A stretch of DNA of 64,000 nt from Gilliamella sp. wkB308 (GCF_001690185.1 NZ_LZGN01000040.1:1-64000); one strand, 5' to 3'; positions 7,993 to 17,849 are shown, counted from the first letter of the stretch. Notes: a model not told the origin generated them from the sequence alone. Numbers and translations: made by a program.

Positions 7993-10860
7993 TTAGGCTT
8001 TTTTAACGGCCTTTTTTTTACCTTTGCTTTCATCTGCTGGCTTTGTTTTTGCCGGTTTAACAACTTTTGCTTTAGTCGGTTTTGGTTCGTCCGTGTTAGC
8101 TTTTGTTGTTTTAGCTTTCGCAGATTTTGCTTTAGTTTGCTCACTTTCCCATTCAAGTACGATTCCTTCTGATTCGTCAAAATCAAGAATTAACGTTGGT
8201 ACTTGATTGTTAGTTGTACTGCTTCGTTGTAGTAATAAATTTGATACCACAGGTAAAATTTGTTGATTTAAGATACTGTCAATGTTTCGTGCACCTGTAT
8301 CTGGTAATAAACACGCTGATACCAAGGTGTCGTAAAGTTTTTCGCCCACATTAAAGACAATTTTGTAGTGTTTTTGTAGTCGGCTGGCAACTTTATTGAG
8401 TTTCATTTCAACAATTTTGCGTAATGCATCTTTACCAAGCGGTGTATAGATTACTGTTTGGAAACGTGCTAATAGTGCCGGTTGGAAATGTTCACGAATT
8501 ATCGGACGTAGAAGTTCTTGTTGTGTCGCAATATCGGCGTCTGGCATTTCTTCGAAAAGTGCCATAAGCTCATCACTACCTAAATTAGATGTCATTAATA
8601 TTAAGGTATTACGGAAATCGATTTCACGACCTTCACCGTCACGCATAAAGCCACGATCAAAGACTTGATAGAATAAGTTAAGTACATCACGATGTGCTTT
8701 TTCGACTTCGTCCAGTAATACAACACTGTATGGTCGTTTGCGAACGGCTTCGGTTAATACCCCACCTTGACCATAACCTACGTATCCCGGAGGTGATCCT
8801 TTAAGTTGTGATACGGTGTGCGCTTCTTGGTATTCTGACATGTTAATGGTGACTAGTGATTGTTCACCACCAAATAAGGTATCTGCTAACGCTAAAGCGG
8901 TTTCGGTTTTACCCACACCTGACGGACCAACTAATAAAAATACGCCCATTGGTGCATCTTCTGACGTTAATCCTGTTTTGGCTGCTCGAATACGTTTAGC
9001 TAATTCAAACAGGGCATTATCTTGTCCCACAACACGTTGACGTAAATCATCTTCAAGTGCAAGTAAGTGGCTTTGCTCATCTTTTAGCAAACTTTCTAAA
9101 GGAACACCCGTCCAGTCTGATATGACGGATGATACCGTGCGACTGTCAACATCAAGTGAAAGTAATGGATTATGACCTTGTAGCTCATTTAATTCTTGCT
9201 GTGCATCACTAAGTTTTTTAAGTAGCTTACTATCTGATTTGTTAGTGAGTTTTTGACGCAATTCTATCAATGTTTCAATTTGTTTTTTCTCTTTTTCAAA
9301 TTGAGTTTGTTGAATAGTTAATTTGTCTTGTAGTTTGGCTAACTGGATGTCTATCTCTTTTAAGCGATCGCTTGTTAAATTTTCACCTAATGCAAGATCT
9401 GCGTTTATTGCATCTTGTTCAATTTTCAGTGAGGCAATTTTAGCTTCAAGCTGTGTAATGGATTCAGGTATCGTATCCAGCCCCATACGTACACGTGCTG
9501 ACGCTGTATCAAGCAGGTCAACCGCTTTGTCGGGTAGTTGACGTCCACTGATATAACGTCTTGATAGTGAAACGGCTGTTTTGACAGCTTCATCCAGAAT
9601 ATGTACGCCATGATGTTTAGCATAACGTGATTTTAAGCCACGTAGCATTAAACATGCTCGATCGTCATCTGGTTCGTCTACTTTGACCATTTGGAAACGA
9701 CGCTCTAAAGCGGCATCTTTTTCAAAATATTGTTTGTATTCAGACCATGTGGTCGCTGCAATAGTGCGTAGTTCGCCACGTGCTAGTGCTGGTTTTAGTA
9801 AGTTTGCCGCATCTGCGCCACCAGCTGAATTACCTGCGCCGATAATAGTATGGGCTTCATCAATAAATAGTAATATTGGTGTTGGAGACTGTTGTACGGC
9901 ATCAATTACATTTTTTAGTCTTTGTTCAAATTCACCTTTTACGCCAGCACCCGCTTGTAATAAGCCAAGATCTAACGTTAGGATGCTAACATCGGCAAGA
10001 TTTTTTGGTACGTTTCCTTCAGCAATTCGAAGTGCTAAACCTTCAACTAGCGCAGTTTTACCTACCCCTGGTTCACCGACAAGTATTGGGTTGTTTTTGC
10101 GACGACGGGATAGAATATCGACCATTTGTCTGATTTCACTATCACGACCAAACACTGGGTCAATTTTACCTGATTTAGCTTTTTCAGTGACATTTTCGGT
10201 AAAACGTTCAAGCGCCGCTTGATGATGCTTTTGTTGAGCGATTTGTTTATCATTATTATTTGTAGCATCATTTGCATCATTTTTTTGTGTTTTGTTTGCA
10301 GCTAATGTTGAGTTGGCAGTTGAGTCAATACCAAAACTGTCTGTAGCATTCATTACACTATCTGATTGATAACTGTATTGGTTAGCTGGATTTTCGTCTG
10401 ATGTTTCGTCCAGTTGTAAACGCATTTTTTGCAATGAAACTGGCGATAAGCTAAGTAGTTGCCATGCATCTTGTGCTTTTAAGCAATGTGGCATTTCTTG
10501 CAGTGCTTGTAATATGTGAACTGAACGGATGACTTCTTCATGATTTTCTAGCGATGCTTTTAACCATGCTGATTGCATTACAGCGATCAACGATGGCGAT
10601 AAACTTGGTTTTGTGTTAATGGTATGCGGTAGTGCGTCTAGATAATTGAGTAATCCAGTCCAAATTTTATCCATATCGAGTTGATAATGTCTTGAAATTA
10701 TCGTTATGTCACCTGAACCCTGTTCTAGTAATTTTAATAACCAATGTTCAAGTGTAATTTCGGTATGTGCTCGTGTTTGGCATAATCCAGCCGCAGCTTC
10801 AAGCGATTTCGCACAATACGGATTTAGTCGTCTTAATAAAACAGAGGGATCAGCTATCAT
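7993..10860 (-). CDS. clpV: T6SS sheath-recycling AAA+ ATPase ClpV (TssH) with lysine-rich tail
   Basis: A 955-residue Clp/Hsp100 ATPase that disassembles contracted TssBC sheaths in the cytosol. It has an N-terminal Clp repeat domain (residues 10-150), then an unusual Asn/Asp/Ser-rich linker (about 152-205). The first AAA module has Walker A GEPGVGKT at 262-269 and Walker B LLFIDEAH. A coiled-coil middle domain follows, then the second module with GPSGVGKTET. The last 45 or so residues are almost only Lys, Ala, Thr and Pro, like a histone H1 tail; I do not know this from other ClpV proteins. AAGGAAAG precedes the start. It is separated from hcp by a terminator-like hairpin. Confidence 0.97.
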   Translation of the reverse strand: MIADPSVLLRRLNPYCAKSLEAAAGLCQTRAHTEITLEHWLLKLLEQGSGDITIISRHYQLDMDKIWTGLLNYLDALPHTINTKPSLSPSLIAVMQSAWLKASLENHEEVIRSVHILQALQEMPHCLKAQDAWQLLSLSPVSLQKMRLQLDETSDENPANQYSYQSDSVMNATDSFGIDSTANSTLAANKTQKNDANDATNNNDKQIAQQKHHQAALERFTENVTEKAKSGKIDPVFGRDSEIRQMVDILSRRRKNNPILVGEPGVGKTALVEGLALRIAEGNVPKNLADVSILTLDLGLLQAGAGVKGEFEQRLKNVIDAVQQSPTPILLFIDEAHTIIGAGNSAGGADAANLLKPALARGELRTIAATTWSEYKQYFEKDAALERRFQMVKVDEPDDDRACLMLRGLKSRYAKHHGVHILDEAVKTAVSLSRRYISGRQLPDKAVDLLDTASARVRMGLDTIPESITQLEAKIASLKIEQDAINADLALGENLTSDRLKEIDIQLAKLQDKLTIQQTQFEKEKKQIETLIELRQKLTNKSDSKLLKKLSDAQQELNELQGHNPLLSLDVDSRTVSSVISDWTGVPLESLLKDEQSHLLALEDDLRQRVVGQDNALFELAKRIRAAKTGLTSEDAPMGVFLLVGPSGVGKTETALALADTLFGGEQSLVTINMSEYQEAHTVSQLKGSPPGYVGYGQGGVLTEAVRKRPYSVVLLDEVEKAHRDVLNLFYQVFDRGFMRDGEGREIDFRNTLILMTSNLGSDELMALFEEMPDADIATQQELLRPIIREHFQPALLARFQTVIYTPLGKDALRKIVEMKLNKVASRLQKHYKIVFNVGEKLYDTLVSACLLPDTGARNIDSILNQQILPVVSNLLLQRSSTTNNQVPTLILDFDESEGIVLEWESEQTKAKSAKAKTTKANTDEPKPTKAKVVKPAKTKPADESKGKKKAVKKA

Positions 10861-10895
10861 TACTATTTCTTTCCTTAATCTTAAATAAAATAAAT

Positions 10896-10919
10896 ACAGC
10901 CCCTATAAATAGGGACTGT
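10896..10919 (-). terminator. Hairpin between hcp and clpV, partial terminator
   Basis: An 11-base-pair inverted repeat with a single mismatch and a two-base loop (arms 10896-10906 and 10909-10919). On the minus strand it is followed by a T/A-rich run. It lies just after the hcp stop and before clpV. It could let hcp be expressed at a higher level than the downstream clpV, or protect the hcp mRNA 3' end. The effect is inferred. Confidence 0.6.
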
Positions 10920-10930
10920 GTAAGTTAAAA

Positions 10931-11419
10931 TTAACCTCGGCTTTCTACCCAGCTGTCTGAGTGGATGATGTTGCCATCTTTATAAGTCCAAGTAATTTTT
11001 TCATAACGAAGTTCAATACGTTCTAAGTGGTTGTATTGTTCTTTCGTTGGATCTTTGATGTTGTGCATTTCAGGTTTAACAGATACGACTTTTACACCGT
11101 CCATTAATGTATTGAAATATTCAACTTCTTGACCTGCATCGTTGATTTTGTACCATTTGATCTCAACTGATTTTAAGTTTTGACCAGTAGTTACAGCTTT
11201 GTATAGGTAAGGTGAAGATGCATCAACTTCTTTAACAAATTCAAGTGCTTTATGTACACGAGTTCCTGTTAATTTACCTGTATTACCATCGGTTGGGATG
11301 TATACTCGGTGATCGAATTCAACCACTTCAACACTTCCTTCACGACCAACAACGGTTACAGAACCTTTGATTTCGGCACCGCCGTCATCTTTTAAAAACA
11401 TATAAGCTGGTACAGCCAT
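10931..11419 (-). CDS. hcp: T6SS inner-tube protein Hcp (TssD)
   Basis: A 162-residue Hcp family protein. It begins MAVPAYMFLKDDGGAEIKGS and contains the beta-barrel landmarks VVEFDHRVYIPTD, TGTRVHKALEFVKEVDAS and the C-terminal ERIELRYEKITWTYKDG. Hcp hexamers stack into the tube that is propelled by the TssBC sheath and can carry small effectors. Length is normal for the family and there is no C-terminal toxin extension, so this is a structural Hcp rather than an evolved one. GGAGAT lies just upstream of the ATG. It sits between tagL and clpV and is followed by its own hairpin. Confidence 0.97.
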   Translation of the reverse strand: MAVPAYMFLKDDGGAEIKGSVTVVGREGSVEVVEFDHRVYIPTDGNTGKLTGTRVHKALEFVKEVDASSPYLYKAVTTGQNLKSVEIKWYKINDAGQEVEYFNTLMDGVKVVSVKPEMHNIKDPTKEQYNHLERIELRYEKITWTYKDGNIIHSDSWVESRG

Positions 11420-11454
11420 TGTTTATCTCCTTTTATTGTTTTTGTTTCACACTC

Positions 11455-13215
11455 TTAGTTTTCATTCGTCAAAATACATGTTGACGCTTGAGGAACTAAA
11501 TTTATTTCTACCCTTCGGTTTTTTGCACGATTTTCTGGAGTATCGTTATCCACTAAAGGTTTTTTTGCACCATACCCTTGGATGGCGAAACAGGTTTCTG
11601 GTATGTCACTGGCTTTTAATATCCAATCACGTACTGACATGGCTCGATTAAAAGATAGTTGTTGATTTTTGATTTCATCGCCAACTGAGTCAGTATGACC
11701 CGTGATGATCATTAACCAACCTGTACCAGGATTTGTATTAATCTGTTTTTGTATTTCCATTAATGCATTAATAAGTACTTTTTCGGAACCAGATTTTAAA
11801 CTTGCTTGTCCACTTTCAAATAACGCCAAGCTATCTAGACGAATTGGCGGAGGTGGCTCTTTAACAATGACCTGCGTTTTTTCAACGATGACTTTTTCAG
11901 GCTCTGGTGGTTTTGCTACGTAGTCACTCATGGCTATATTGAGCGGTTCAACTAGTTGTAATCCACGATATAGTCCCATTCCTAAACGTATAGGTTCACC
12001 TTTAGCATAGTATTGATTTAACATTGTTTTATCATTTCGTAGGACTTCAAGTGCCTCTTTTTTCTCATCATAATTGTCCATTGGAACTAGATGGTAATGA
12101 TGAATATCATTTTGAATGCTATCGATTAATTTGATGTTATTCCAAAATGATGCCCCCATACTTCCCATTAAAAATAATGATGTGATAATAACTAAACCAC
12201 AGATCATTGAACTAATAGGCGAAAATGGGTATGCAATTGGCATAAATTTAACTAATGCATCTGGCGGGGTAATACCGTCTTGTATTTTATGCGTATTTGG
12301 TAATGATAAACTTGTCGCATTTTCCCATATTTTTTGCATGAGGTTGTCGTGAACAATCGATTGATTAGTTGGATAGATTGCTACACCTGTGGGAACACAT
12401 TTAGCAATAGGTTGCTTTTCATTGACTAAAGTGGTTAATACTACGTTTTCGATCCAATTTTCTGTTTCACTTAAAAATGGACGAAGTCTTAATCGCCGTT
12501 CACGTTCATCGGTTGGAATTTTGATATCATTTACCCAATTTGTAATTGGCGACAAATAACGATCTAACAAATATAATTTTTGATTTAATAATTGAAACCA
12601 ATATACAGGTAACGGGTTATTTTCGTCATAGATTAAGTCGTTTAATCCAACATGTGTTGAAAGGTAAACAGGCATTTGGTATTTAGCTATTCGACAAGTA
12701 TCCACCCATGATTGACGAAATGCTTGTAATTTAGCTACAAATAAGCCCTGTTTGTCTTCTGTTTCTGGTGTTAAGGCAAGAAAAATACCTACACGACCAA
12801 GCATATCAGGCCATTTCGCCACTAATGAATCATAAACTATCGGTAGATGTGAAAATTCATCAACGTAGATCCAAACTGCTTCGGACGAAACTAATACATT
12901 AGATTCGGCAAGCGATAAATCATCAGGAAAAAAATCTTTAGCTGCGCTACCCGTAACCATAAGTATTGGTAAACGATAACGCTGTCTTGCCGGTAATAAA
13001 TCAAGTTTTTGAGTTAAAAATTGGATATTTGCTGTTGATGATGCTAGCACTCGACGATAACGTCGCATTTGCCAAAGAACACCTCCGGCAATAGCAAAGA
13101 CGAGAATCGATCCAAGTATTTTCCAGCCAATTGTTATTGGTAGGAAAACAAACAATAATAATAAACTCAATACAACTGCATATATAATTTGAATGCGCTT
13201 AGGGTAATCGCTCAT
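11455..13215 (-). CDS. tagL: T6SS peptidoglycan-anchoring protein TagL (OmpA domain)
   Basis: A 586-residue inner-membrane protein. Two hydrophobic helices lie at about residues 10-50, a large soluble region follows, a third helix sits near 335-355 (MICGLVIITSLFLMGSM), and a C-terminal OmpA-like domain contains ITGHTDSVGD and NRRVEI. Three membrane helices plus a peptidoglycan-binding OmpA domain at this length match TagL of enteroaggregative E. coli, which anchors the T6SS membrane complex through TssL. The adjacent tssL here lacks its own peptidoglycan-binding domain, which fits a need for TagL. Called from architecture and context. Confidence 0.85.
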   Translation of the reverse strand: MSDYPKRIQIIYAVVLSLLLLFVFLPITIGWKILGSILVFAIAGGVLWQMRRYRRVLASSTANIQFLTQKLDLLPARQRYRLPILMVTGSAAKDFFPDDLSLAESNVLVSSEAVWIYVDEFSHLPIVYDSLVAKWPDMLGRVGIFLALTPETEDKQGLFVAKLQAFRQSWVDTCRIAKYQMPVYLSTHVGLNDLIYDENNPLPVYWFQLLNQKLYLLDRYLSPITNWVNDIKIPTDERERRLRLRPFLSETENWIENVVLTTLVNEKQPIAKCVPTGVAIYPTNQSIVHDNLMQKIWENATSLSLPNTHKIQDGITPPDALVKFMPIAYPFSPISSMICGLVIITSLFLMGSMGASFWNNIKLIDSIQNDIHHYHLVPMDNYDEKKEALEVLRNDKTMLNQYYAKGEPIRLGMGLYRGLQLVEPLNIAMSDYVAKPPEPEKVIVEKTQVIVKEPPPPIRLDSLALFESGQASLKSGSEKVLINALMEIQKQINTNPGTGWLMIITGHTDSVGDEIKNQQLSFNRAMSVRDWILKASDIPETCFAIQGYGAKKPLVDNDTPENRAKNRRVEINLVPQASTCILTNEN

Positions 13216-13226
13216 AATAAACCTTT

Positions 13227-13892
13227 TTAACCAACAAGTTGCTTAACTAAGTTGTCTAGTTGATTATCCAATAAAAAGTAAAGCCCAATAACGACAATAA
13301 CCGATACGACAGTACAAGCTAATAGAATGGTTTTTCTAAACTGATAACGATATGTTTTGGTCTGTTCTATGATTGGATATGATTGTTCTGGCTCATATTC
13401 TCGTAAAGCTTCACGTAGCGCGAGTATCAAGTGCTCTCGTTCCATTTGAGGTCTATCAAGATAACAACCTTGGAAACCAAGTCCTAATACTCGGTCAAAA
13501 CATGCTAAAACAATTCCTTCTTTTCTATCGGCTTTTAAGCGAGAACGAATTTTATCGAATAGGTCATCACCTGCGCTGTGCGTGTTAAAATAGATAACTT
13601 GTAATGGCGAACCTAACCATTCATCGTAATCTTGATTTTTCGGATTATCTCGATGACAAAGTAATACTGTTTCATCTAATAAAGCGCATAAAGCATAACT
13701 GATATCATCAATTACATCTTGGCTATACTGCGCTTGATGTAATTTTTCTCGTACGGTTATAACTTGTTGCTTACATAGTTCATACAATTTATGTCCCGAT
13801 GGAATATCAGCTTTAGCTTTTAACTGCACTACAACTAAAATGGAATCTCGTAATAATTCGTCAATATTAATTGCTTTTGATTCTATGCTCAT
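13227..13892 (-). CDS. tssL: T6SS membrane-complex protein TssL (DotU/IcmH family)
   Basis: A 221-residue DotU-family protein: a cytoplasmic helical hook domain (YALCALLDETVLL, WLGSPLQVIYF and FDRVLGLGFQGCY are the family signatures) and a single C-terminal membrane helix near residues 192-209. TssL forms the inner-membrane complex with TssM and TssJ and contacts the baseplate through TssK. It is the short, tail-anchored form without an OmpA extension; that function is supplied by the next gene. It follows tssK with a 9-base gap, so the two are probably co-transcribed. Confidence 0.95.
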   Translation of the reverse strand: MSIESKAINIDELLRDSILVVVQLKAKADIPSGHKLYELCKQQVITVREKLHQAQYSQDVIDDISYALCALLDETVLLCHRDNPKNQDYDEWLGSPLQVIYFNTHSAGDDLFDKIRSRLKADRKEGIVLACFDRVLGLGFQGCYLDRPQMEREHLILALREALREYEPEQSYPIIEQTKTYRYQFRKTILLACTVVSVIVVIGLYFLLDNQLDNLVKQLVG

Positions 13893-13901
13893 AATTTGAT
13901 C

Positions 13902-15266
13902 CTATGACCGCAATACGGCGAATAATTCTAACGAAATATCAGGCATTGCACGTGGTACATAAAATTCACAACAGCGTGTAAGTAACATATTTTTTGCCGC
14001 TTCATGTGAAAGATCTAATGCAAAATATTGATTGTCCAAACGCACTGGTATAGCTGCCGGAACATGGCTAAGTGCTTTAATTGGAATACCGGATAACGCA
14101 GAATGTATAATTTGTCTTACATCATCAGGTGCACCTGCTTTACATAAGATTGGGAATCGTGATTGTAATTGATGACCTGGCATACTTGAGCGTACTGAAA
14201 GATAGAAGTCAGCATCTTCAACAAGACGAGAATCATTTAATCGTCCAGTCCATAGTGTGTCTTTGTCATGAACTAATTCAATTTTAATTACTCGAGACGG
14301 TAAGCTTTCTTCTAGTAAGTTGCGTACTAATCCAAATAATGGAGGAAAAACTTCATTAAGATTATCATGCTGATAAGCTGGAATACCATCCACATTATTT
14401 AATAATGAGAAAGTTAATAACGCACCCGTCAAGGCTGTTAATGTTTGATAAAGCTTTTCAGGATGAATCGTTGGATTATCTCGTAAAAATTTGAGTTGAG
14501 GTTCATAGGTATTTAATGCATTTAATAACCAGAATAATGACACATCAGCGGTGGCAAATTCAGCCATTTGTTGATTTCGCTCATGGCGCATTCCTGTTAA
14601 ATGTTGCCGTTTGGCTTGCATTTGAACACATAATAATTCAAGTTCTTTAACTAATGTTCCGCTTTGTGTATGCAGATTTAACATTGGTGGAAGATATTCT
14701 TGATCAAGTACAAATCGCCCGTTTAGATCTCGTTTTAAACGTGCTACAGGACAAGTTAGGTAGTCACTATGATTTTCAAAATCAAATAAGAATGTTAACG
14801 CATAATGCTCAACTGCTATAGTTTCGACATTTTGCCCCAATAAATCGGTAACTTCTACCCATTCTTGTCTATACCTCAGTGGACGTTCAAGACGTTGATT
14901 TTCTTGTAAACAGTTACCGCCGTTGGCTTGCAGTAATGGTATACCAATAAATACGGTTACTTCTTCAAGTTCGACCGGTATATCGGTATTTAATATTCTT
15001 GCTTCCGGTAGTTTGTCTGCTATATCGGTATTGATAACAACACCATCAGAAAATCGGATACTAATTGATTCTGCTTGTAATCGATCGAAGGTTAGTGCCT
15101 GCAAATCAATAGATAGGCTTTCAATTCCCCATGGGTTAGCCACCGCTAGAGTGGCTAATTTTTGTGAAGTGAATTGATCCCACAACGCTTGTTGTTGAAA
15201 TTGTTGAGGCGTCAAAAAGACGCCTTCATTCCATAAAGGACGAAATATTTTCATGTGTCCTAACAC
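13902..15266 (-). CDS. tssK: T6SS baseplate protein TssK
   Basis: A 454-residue TssK. The N-terminus has the family start IFRPLWNEGVFLTPQQFQQQ, and the middle helical part contains AEFATADVSLFWLLNALNTY. TssK trimers link the baseplate (TssE/F/G) to the TssL/M membrane complex. Length agrees with the family (about 440-450). An alternative start at the internal ATG (codon 5, MKIFRP) is equally close to other TssK N-termini. It lies between tssC and tssL in the usual order. Confidence 0.95.
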   Translation of the reverse strand: MLGHMKIFRPLWNEGVFLTPQQFQQQALWDQFTSQKLATLAVANPWGIESLSIDLQALTFDRLQAESISIRFSDGVVINTDIADKLPEARILNTDIPVELEEVTVFIGIPLLQANGGNCLQENQRLERPLRYRQEWVEVTDLLGQNVETIAVEHYALTFLFDFENHSDYLTCPVARLKRDLNGRFVLDQEYLPPMLNLHTQSGTLVKELELLCVQMQAKRQHLTGMRHERNQQMAEFATADVSLFWLLNALNTYEPQLKFLRDNPTIHPEKLYQTLTALTGALLTFSLLNNVDGIPAYQHDNLNEVFPPLFGLVRNLLEESLPSRVIKIELVHDKDTLWTGRLNDSRLVEDADFYLSVRSSMPGHQLQSRFPILCKAGAPDDVRQIIHSALSGIPIKALSHVPAAIPVRLDNQYFALDLSHEAAKNMLLTRCCEFYVPRAMPDISLELFAVLRS

Positions 15267-15306
15267 TCCTTAAAAGATATTAATGAAATCAAGTAAAAGC
15301 TAATAC

Positions 15307-16839
15307 TTATGATTTAGCTTTTGGCATCTGTGATACCATTGATAAATTAATATCCATTCCTTCGATTTGGAAATGAGGAATTAAGAATGTTTTAACACGG
15401 AAGAATCCTGGATTATCTTCAATATCTTCAACAATAACTTTTGCTTCTCTTAATGGGTGAGCTGCTTGAACTTCATCACTTGGATCTGTCATTTCAGTGA
15501 CAAGGTTGCTTATCCATTTATTTAATTCAAGTTCTAACATACGGCGGTCTTTAGTCGCACCAATATTTTCACGTTGAATAACTTTCAAGTAGTGAGCAAT
15601 TCGTGATAATAAGAAGATATAAGGTAAACGAGCATTAATACGGCTGTTTGCTGTTGCTTCTTTTGTATCATAAAGTGCTGGTTTTTGCGTTGAGTTCGCA
15701 GAGAAGAAACATGCATAATCTCTGTTTTTATAGAAAGATAATGGGATGAATCCTAAATTTGCAAATTCAAATTCGCGTGTTTCAGGGATAAGCACTTCAG
15801 TAGGAATTTTTACTTGATTACCTGTACCTAAATCGTAAAGGTGAATTGGTAAATCTTCAACTAGTCCACCAGCTTGCGGTCCACGAATTTGTACACACCA
15901 ACCATTACGAATGAAGCTTTGAGTCATGTTTGCTGCAAACGCATAAGATGCATTAGTCCATAAATAACGGTTGTGATCAAGTCCTTTAACATCTTCAACA
16001 TAATTGAAGCTACGTACTGGAATTGTATCTGGTCCATAAGGCAGACGAGCAAGTACTCTTGGTAAAGTTAAGCCGATGTAACGTGAATCATCAGTTTCAC
16101 GGAAGCTGTTCCATTTGGTGTATTCTGCACGGTCGAAATAGTTGCCAATATCTTTAATTGCGGCAACTTCTTCCATGGTTTCTTTACCAAAGAATTTTGG
16201 ACCAACAGAGCTTACAAATGGCATGTGTGCAGCAGCTGCAACTTTAGAAATATTACGTAATAAAGCAATATCTTGTGAATTGCGGTCAAACTCATAATTT
16301 GAAATTGTTACACCAATTGGTTCACCACCCGGTGTGTCATATTCTTGAATATAAGTGTGACGGTAGAAACCTGTTTGGATGATTTCTGGCGCATCTTCGA
16401 AGTCTTGACGTAATTCTTCTTTTGAAACATCTAAAAGTTCAATTTTGACATTACGACGGAAATCAGTACGGTCAACTAAGAATTTTAATCCACGCCATGT
16501 TCCTTCGATTTCTTGGAACGTTTCGTGATGCATAATAGCATCAAGTTGGCGACTTAATTTTTGGTCTATTTGACTGATATGATAATCTAATAGGTGTTTA
16601 TCTAATTTTTCAATCTTTTGTGATGAACTTTGGATCAATTTTAGCAATATATCGATCGCCATTGTGACACGTTCATCTTGTGAAGCTTCAAATAATACTT
16701 CGTTATCTTCAAATTTATCAATTTCACCCGCTTTTTTGATTGGACTTAAATTGATTTTATCGAATAAAGATTGGTAAACACTACCATTCTCTTCTACTAC
16801 AGTTGCTTTACTAGCATTGCTTTGTTTTTGTACGTTCAT
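15307..16839 (-). CDS. tssC: T6SS contractile sheath large subunit TssC (VipB)
   Basis: A 510-residue TssC, with hallmarks HETFQEIEGTWRGLKFLVD, GEPIGVTISNYEF, LPRVLARLPYG and the C-terminal VKTFLIPHFQIEGMD. TssB and TssC heterodimers polymerise into the contractile sheath around Hcp. Contraction propels the spike and ClpV recycles the sheath. Length is typical of the family. It lies 71 bases after tssB; no strong promoter or terminator is evident in that gap. Confidence 0.97.
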   Translation of the reverse strand: MNVQKQSNASKATVVEENGSVYQSLFDKINLSPIKKAGEIDKFEDNEVLFEASQDERVTMAIDILLKLIQSSSQKIEKLDKHLLDYHISQIDQKLSRQLDAIMHHETFQEIEGTWRGLKFLVDRTDFRRNVKIELLDVSKEELRQDFEDAPEIIQTGFYRHTYIQEYDTPGGEPIGVTISNYEFDRNSQDIALLRNISKVAAAAHMPFVSSVGPKFFGKETMEEVAAIKDIGNYFDRAEYTKWNSFRETDDSRYIGLTLPRVLARLPYGPDTIPVRSFNYVEDVKGLDHNRYLWTNASYAFAANMTQSFIRNGWCVQIRGPQAGGLVEDLPIHLYDLGTGNQVKIPTEVLIPETREFEFANLGFIPLSFYKNRDYACFFSANSTQKPALYDTKEATANSRINARLPYIFLLSRIAHYLKVIQRENIGATKDRRMLELELNKWISNLVTEMTDPSDEVQAAHPLREAKVIVEDIEDNPGFFRVKTFLIPHFQIEGMDINLSMVSQMPKAKS

Positions 16840-16910
16840 TACTTTTATCTCTTAATTTTATCAAACTTTATATTTTGCTGTGCAAATTTAGTCTTGATTG
16901 ATTAAAAATT

Positions 16911-17411
16911 CTATTTTTTACTTTCAGATACAATTGACTCTAATTCAGCACGAAGCTCATCAGAGAGTTGTTGATCTTTCACTATTTTTTCAAGTTCATA
17001 GCGGAAAGTAGCGTTATCTAATAGATTTGATTTCAAATCTCGTAATAGATTGCGCATAGCAAGTAAAGAACGAAGTTGTGGGATTTTTTTAGCGACTTGT
17101 TCTGGTGAAAAATCTTTCATAGATTCAAACACCAAATCAACACTGATGTCACTACCATCATCTGCAAGTGTATTTGGTACACTTATTTTAGCTTCTGGTC
17201 TAAAATCGTTTAACACAGCATCGAAATTATTTTTATTAATCGATACTTTTTCTTTTTCAGAAAGTGAACGTTTGTCTTTTCCACGACCATAATCGCCAAT
17301 TGACAAAATTTTAAGTGGTAGTTCAACTTTCTTTGAGGCTCCGCCAGTGTGTAAATCTAAACTGATATTCACGCGAGCAGCTGGGACTTCATTTTGATAA
17401 CTGTTTGACAT
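16911..17411 (-). CDS. tssB: T6SS contractile sheath small subunit TssB (VipA)
   Basis: A 166-residue TssB, with the N-terminal RVNISLDLHTGGASKKVELPLKIL-type strand (residues 12-35), DYGRG and the LAMRNLLRDLKSNLLDN helix. It is the partner of TssC in the sheath and contains the helix recognised by ClpV in related systems. AGGAGAAATT precedes the ATG at a good distance. It is the first gene of the minus-strand T6SS transcript, next to a long AT-rich intergenic region that must hold its promoter. Confidence 0.96.
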   Translation of the reverse strand: MSNSYQNEVPAARVNISLDLHTGGASKKVELPLKILSIGDYGRGKDKRSLSEKEKVSINKNNFDAVLNDFRPEAKISVPNTLADDGSDISVDLVFESMKDFSPEQVAKKIPQLRSLLAMRNLLRDLKSNLLDNATFRYELEKIVKDQQLSDELRAELESIVSESKK

Positions 17412-17475
17412 AATTTCTCCTAAATTTCCATTCCCTTTAAAGGCTAAAATAAATAATTACCCTTAAGTTATGAAT

Positions 17476-17504
17476 AAATTACACGATTTACGAATTAATT
17501 ACAA
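17476..17504 (-). promoter_or_regulatory. Possible sigma-70 promoter for the T6SS operon
   Basis: On the minus strand, TTGTAA (complement of 17499-17504) and TAATTT (complement of 17476-17481) are spaced 17 bases apart and lie about 65 bases upstream of the tssB ATG. In such AT-rich DNA, matches of this quality arise by chance, so this is only a candidate. Confidence 0.3.
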
Positions 17505-17820
17505 TCTTAACGCTTAAATTAATTAATTTTTTCATAAAGAAATTTTGTTAAAATTTGCTTATTTTTCTAGCAAAATAAAGGTTTTTGATGATGTCGCAGA
17601 TATGAACTGATGGATTGTTTTTTAATCATTTTTAAATAAATTTTATCAAATTTAATATTGATTCAATTTTTTAAATTTTTTTTAATTATAGTTAATTCAA
17701 TAAATCAATTATTAAAATAGCTATTATTCTAATAGATAAGGCTATCTCCTTTTTCAATAAATATTTATTTAAAATATGTTATCTAATAATTTAAAAATTG
17801 ACTAAATTGAACAAATTTAT

Positions 17821-17849
17821 TTGACTTTAGCGACTTAAATGATAATAAT
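17821..17849 (+). promoter_or_regulatory. Sigma-70 promoter of the sitABCD operon
   Basis: TTGACT at 17821-17826 and AATAAT at 17844-17849, spacer 17 bases, upstream of sitA. The -10 element overlaps the Fur box, as expected for an iron-repressed promoter. Confidence 0.6.

Noticed and set aside
9683-10222. A 179-codon plus-strand open frame inside clpV
   Set aside because: It is antisense to the conserved first ATPase module of ClpV and has no recognisable domain or good ribosome binding site; a coding shadow.
17434-17443. Palindrome CCTTTAAAGG before tssB
   Set aside because: Ten bases, self-complementary, but in A/T-rich sequence and with no family of regulator to link it to.
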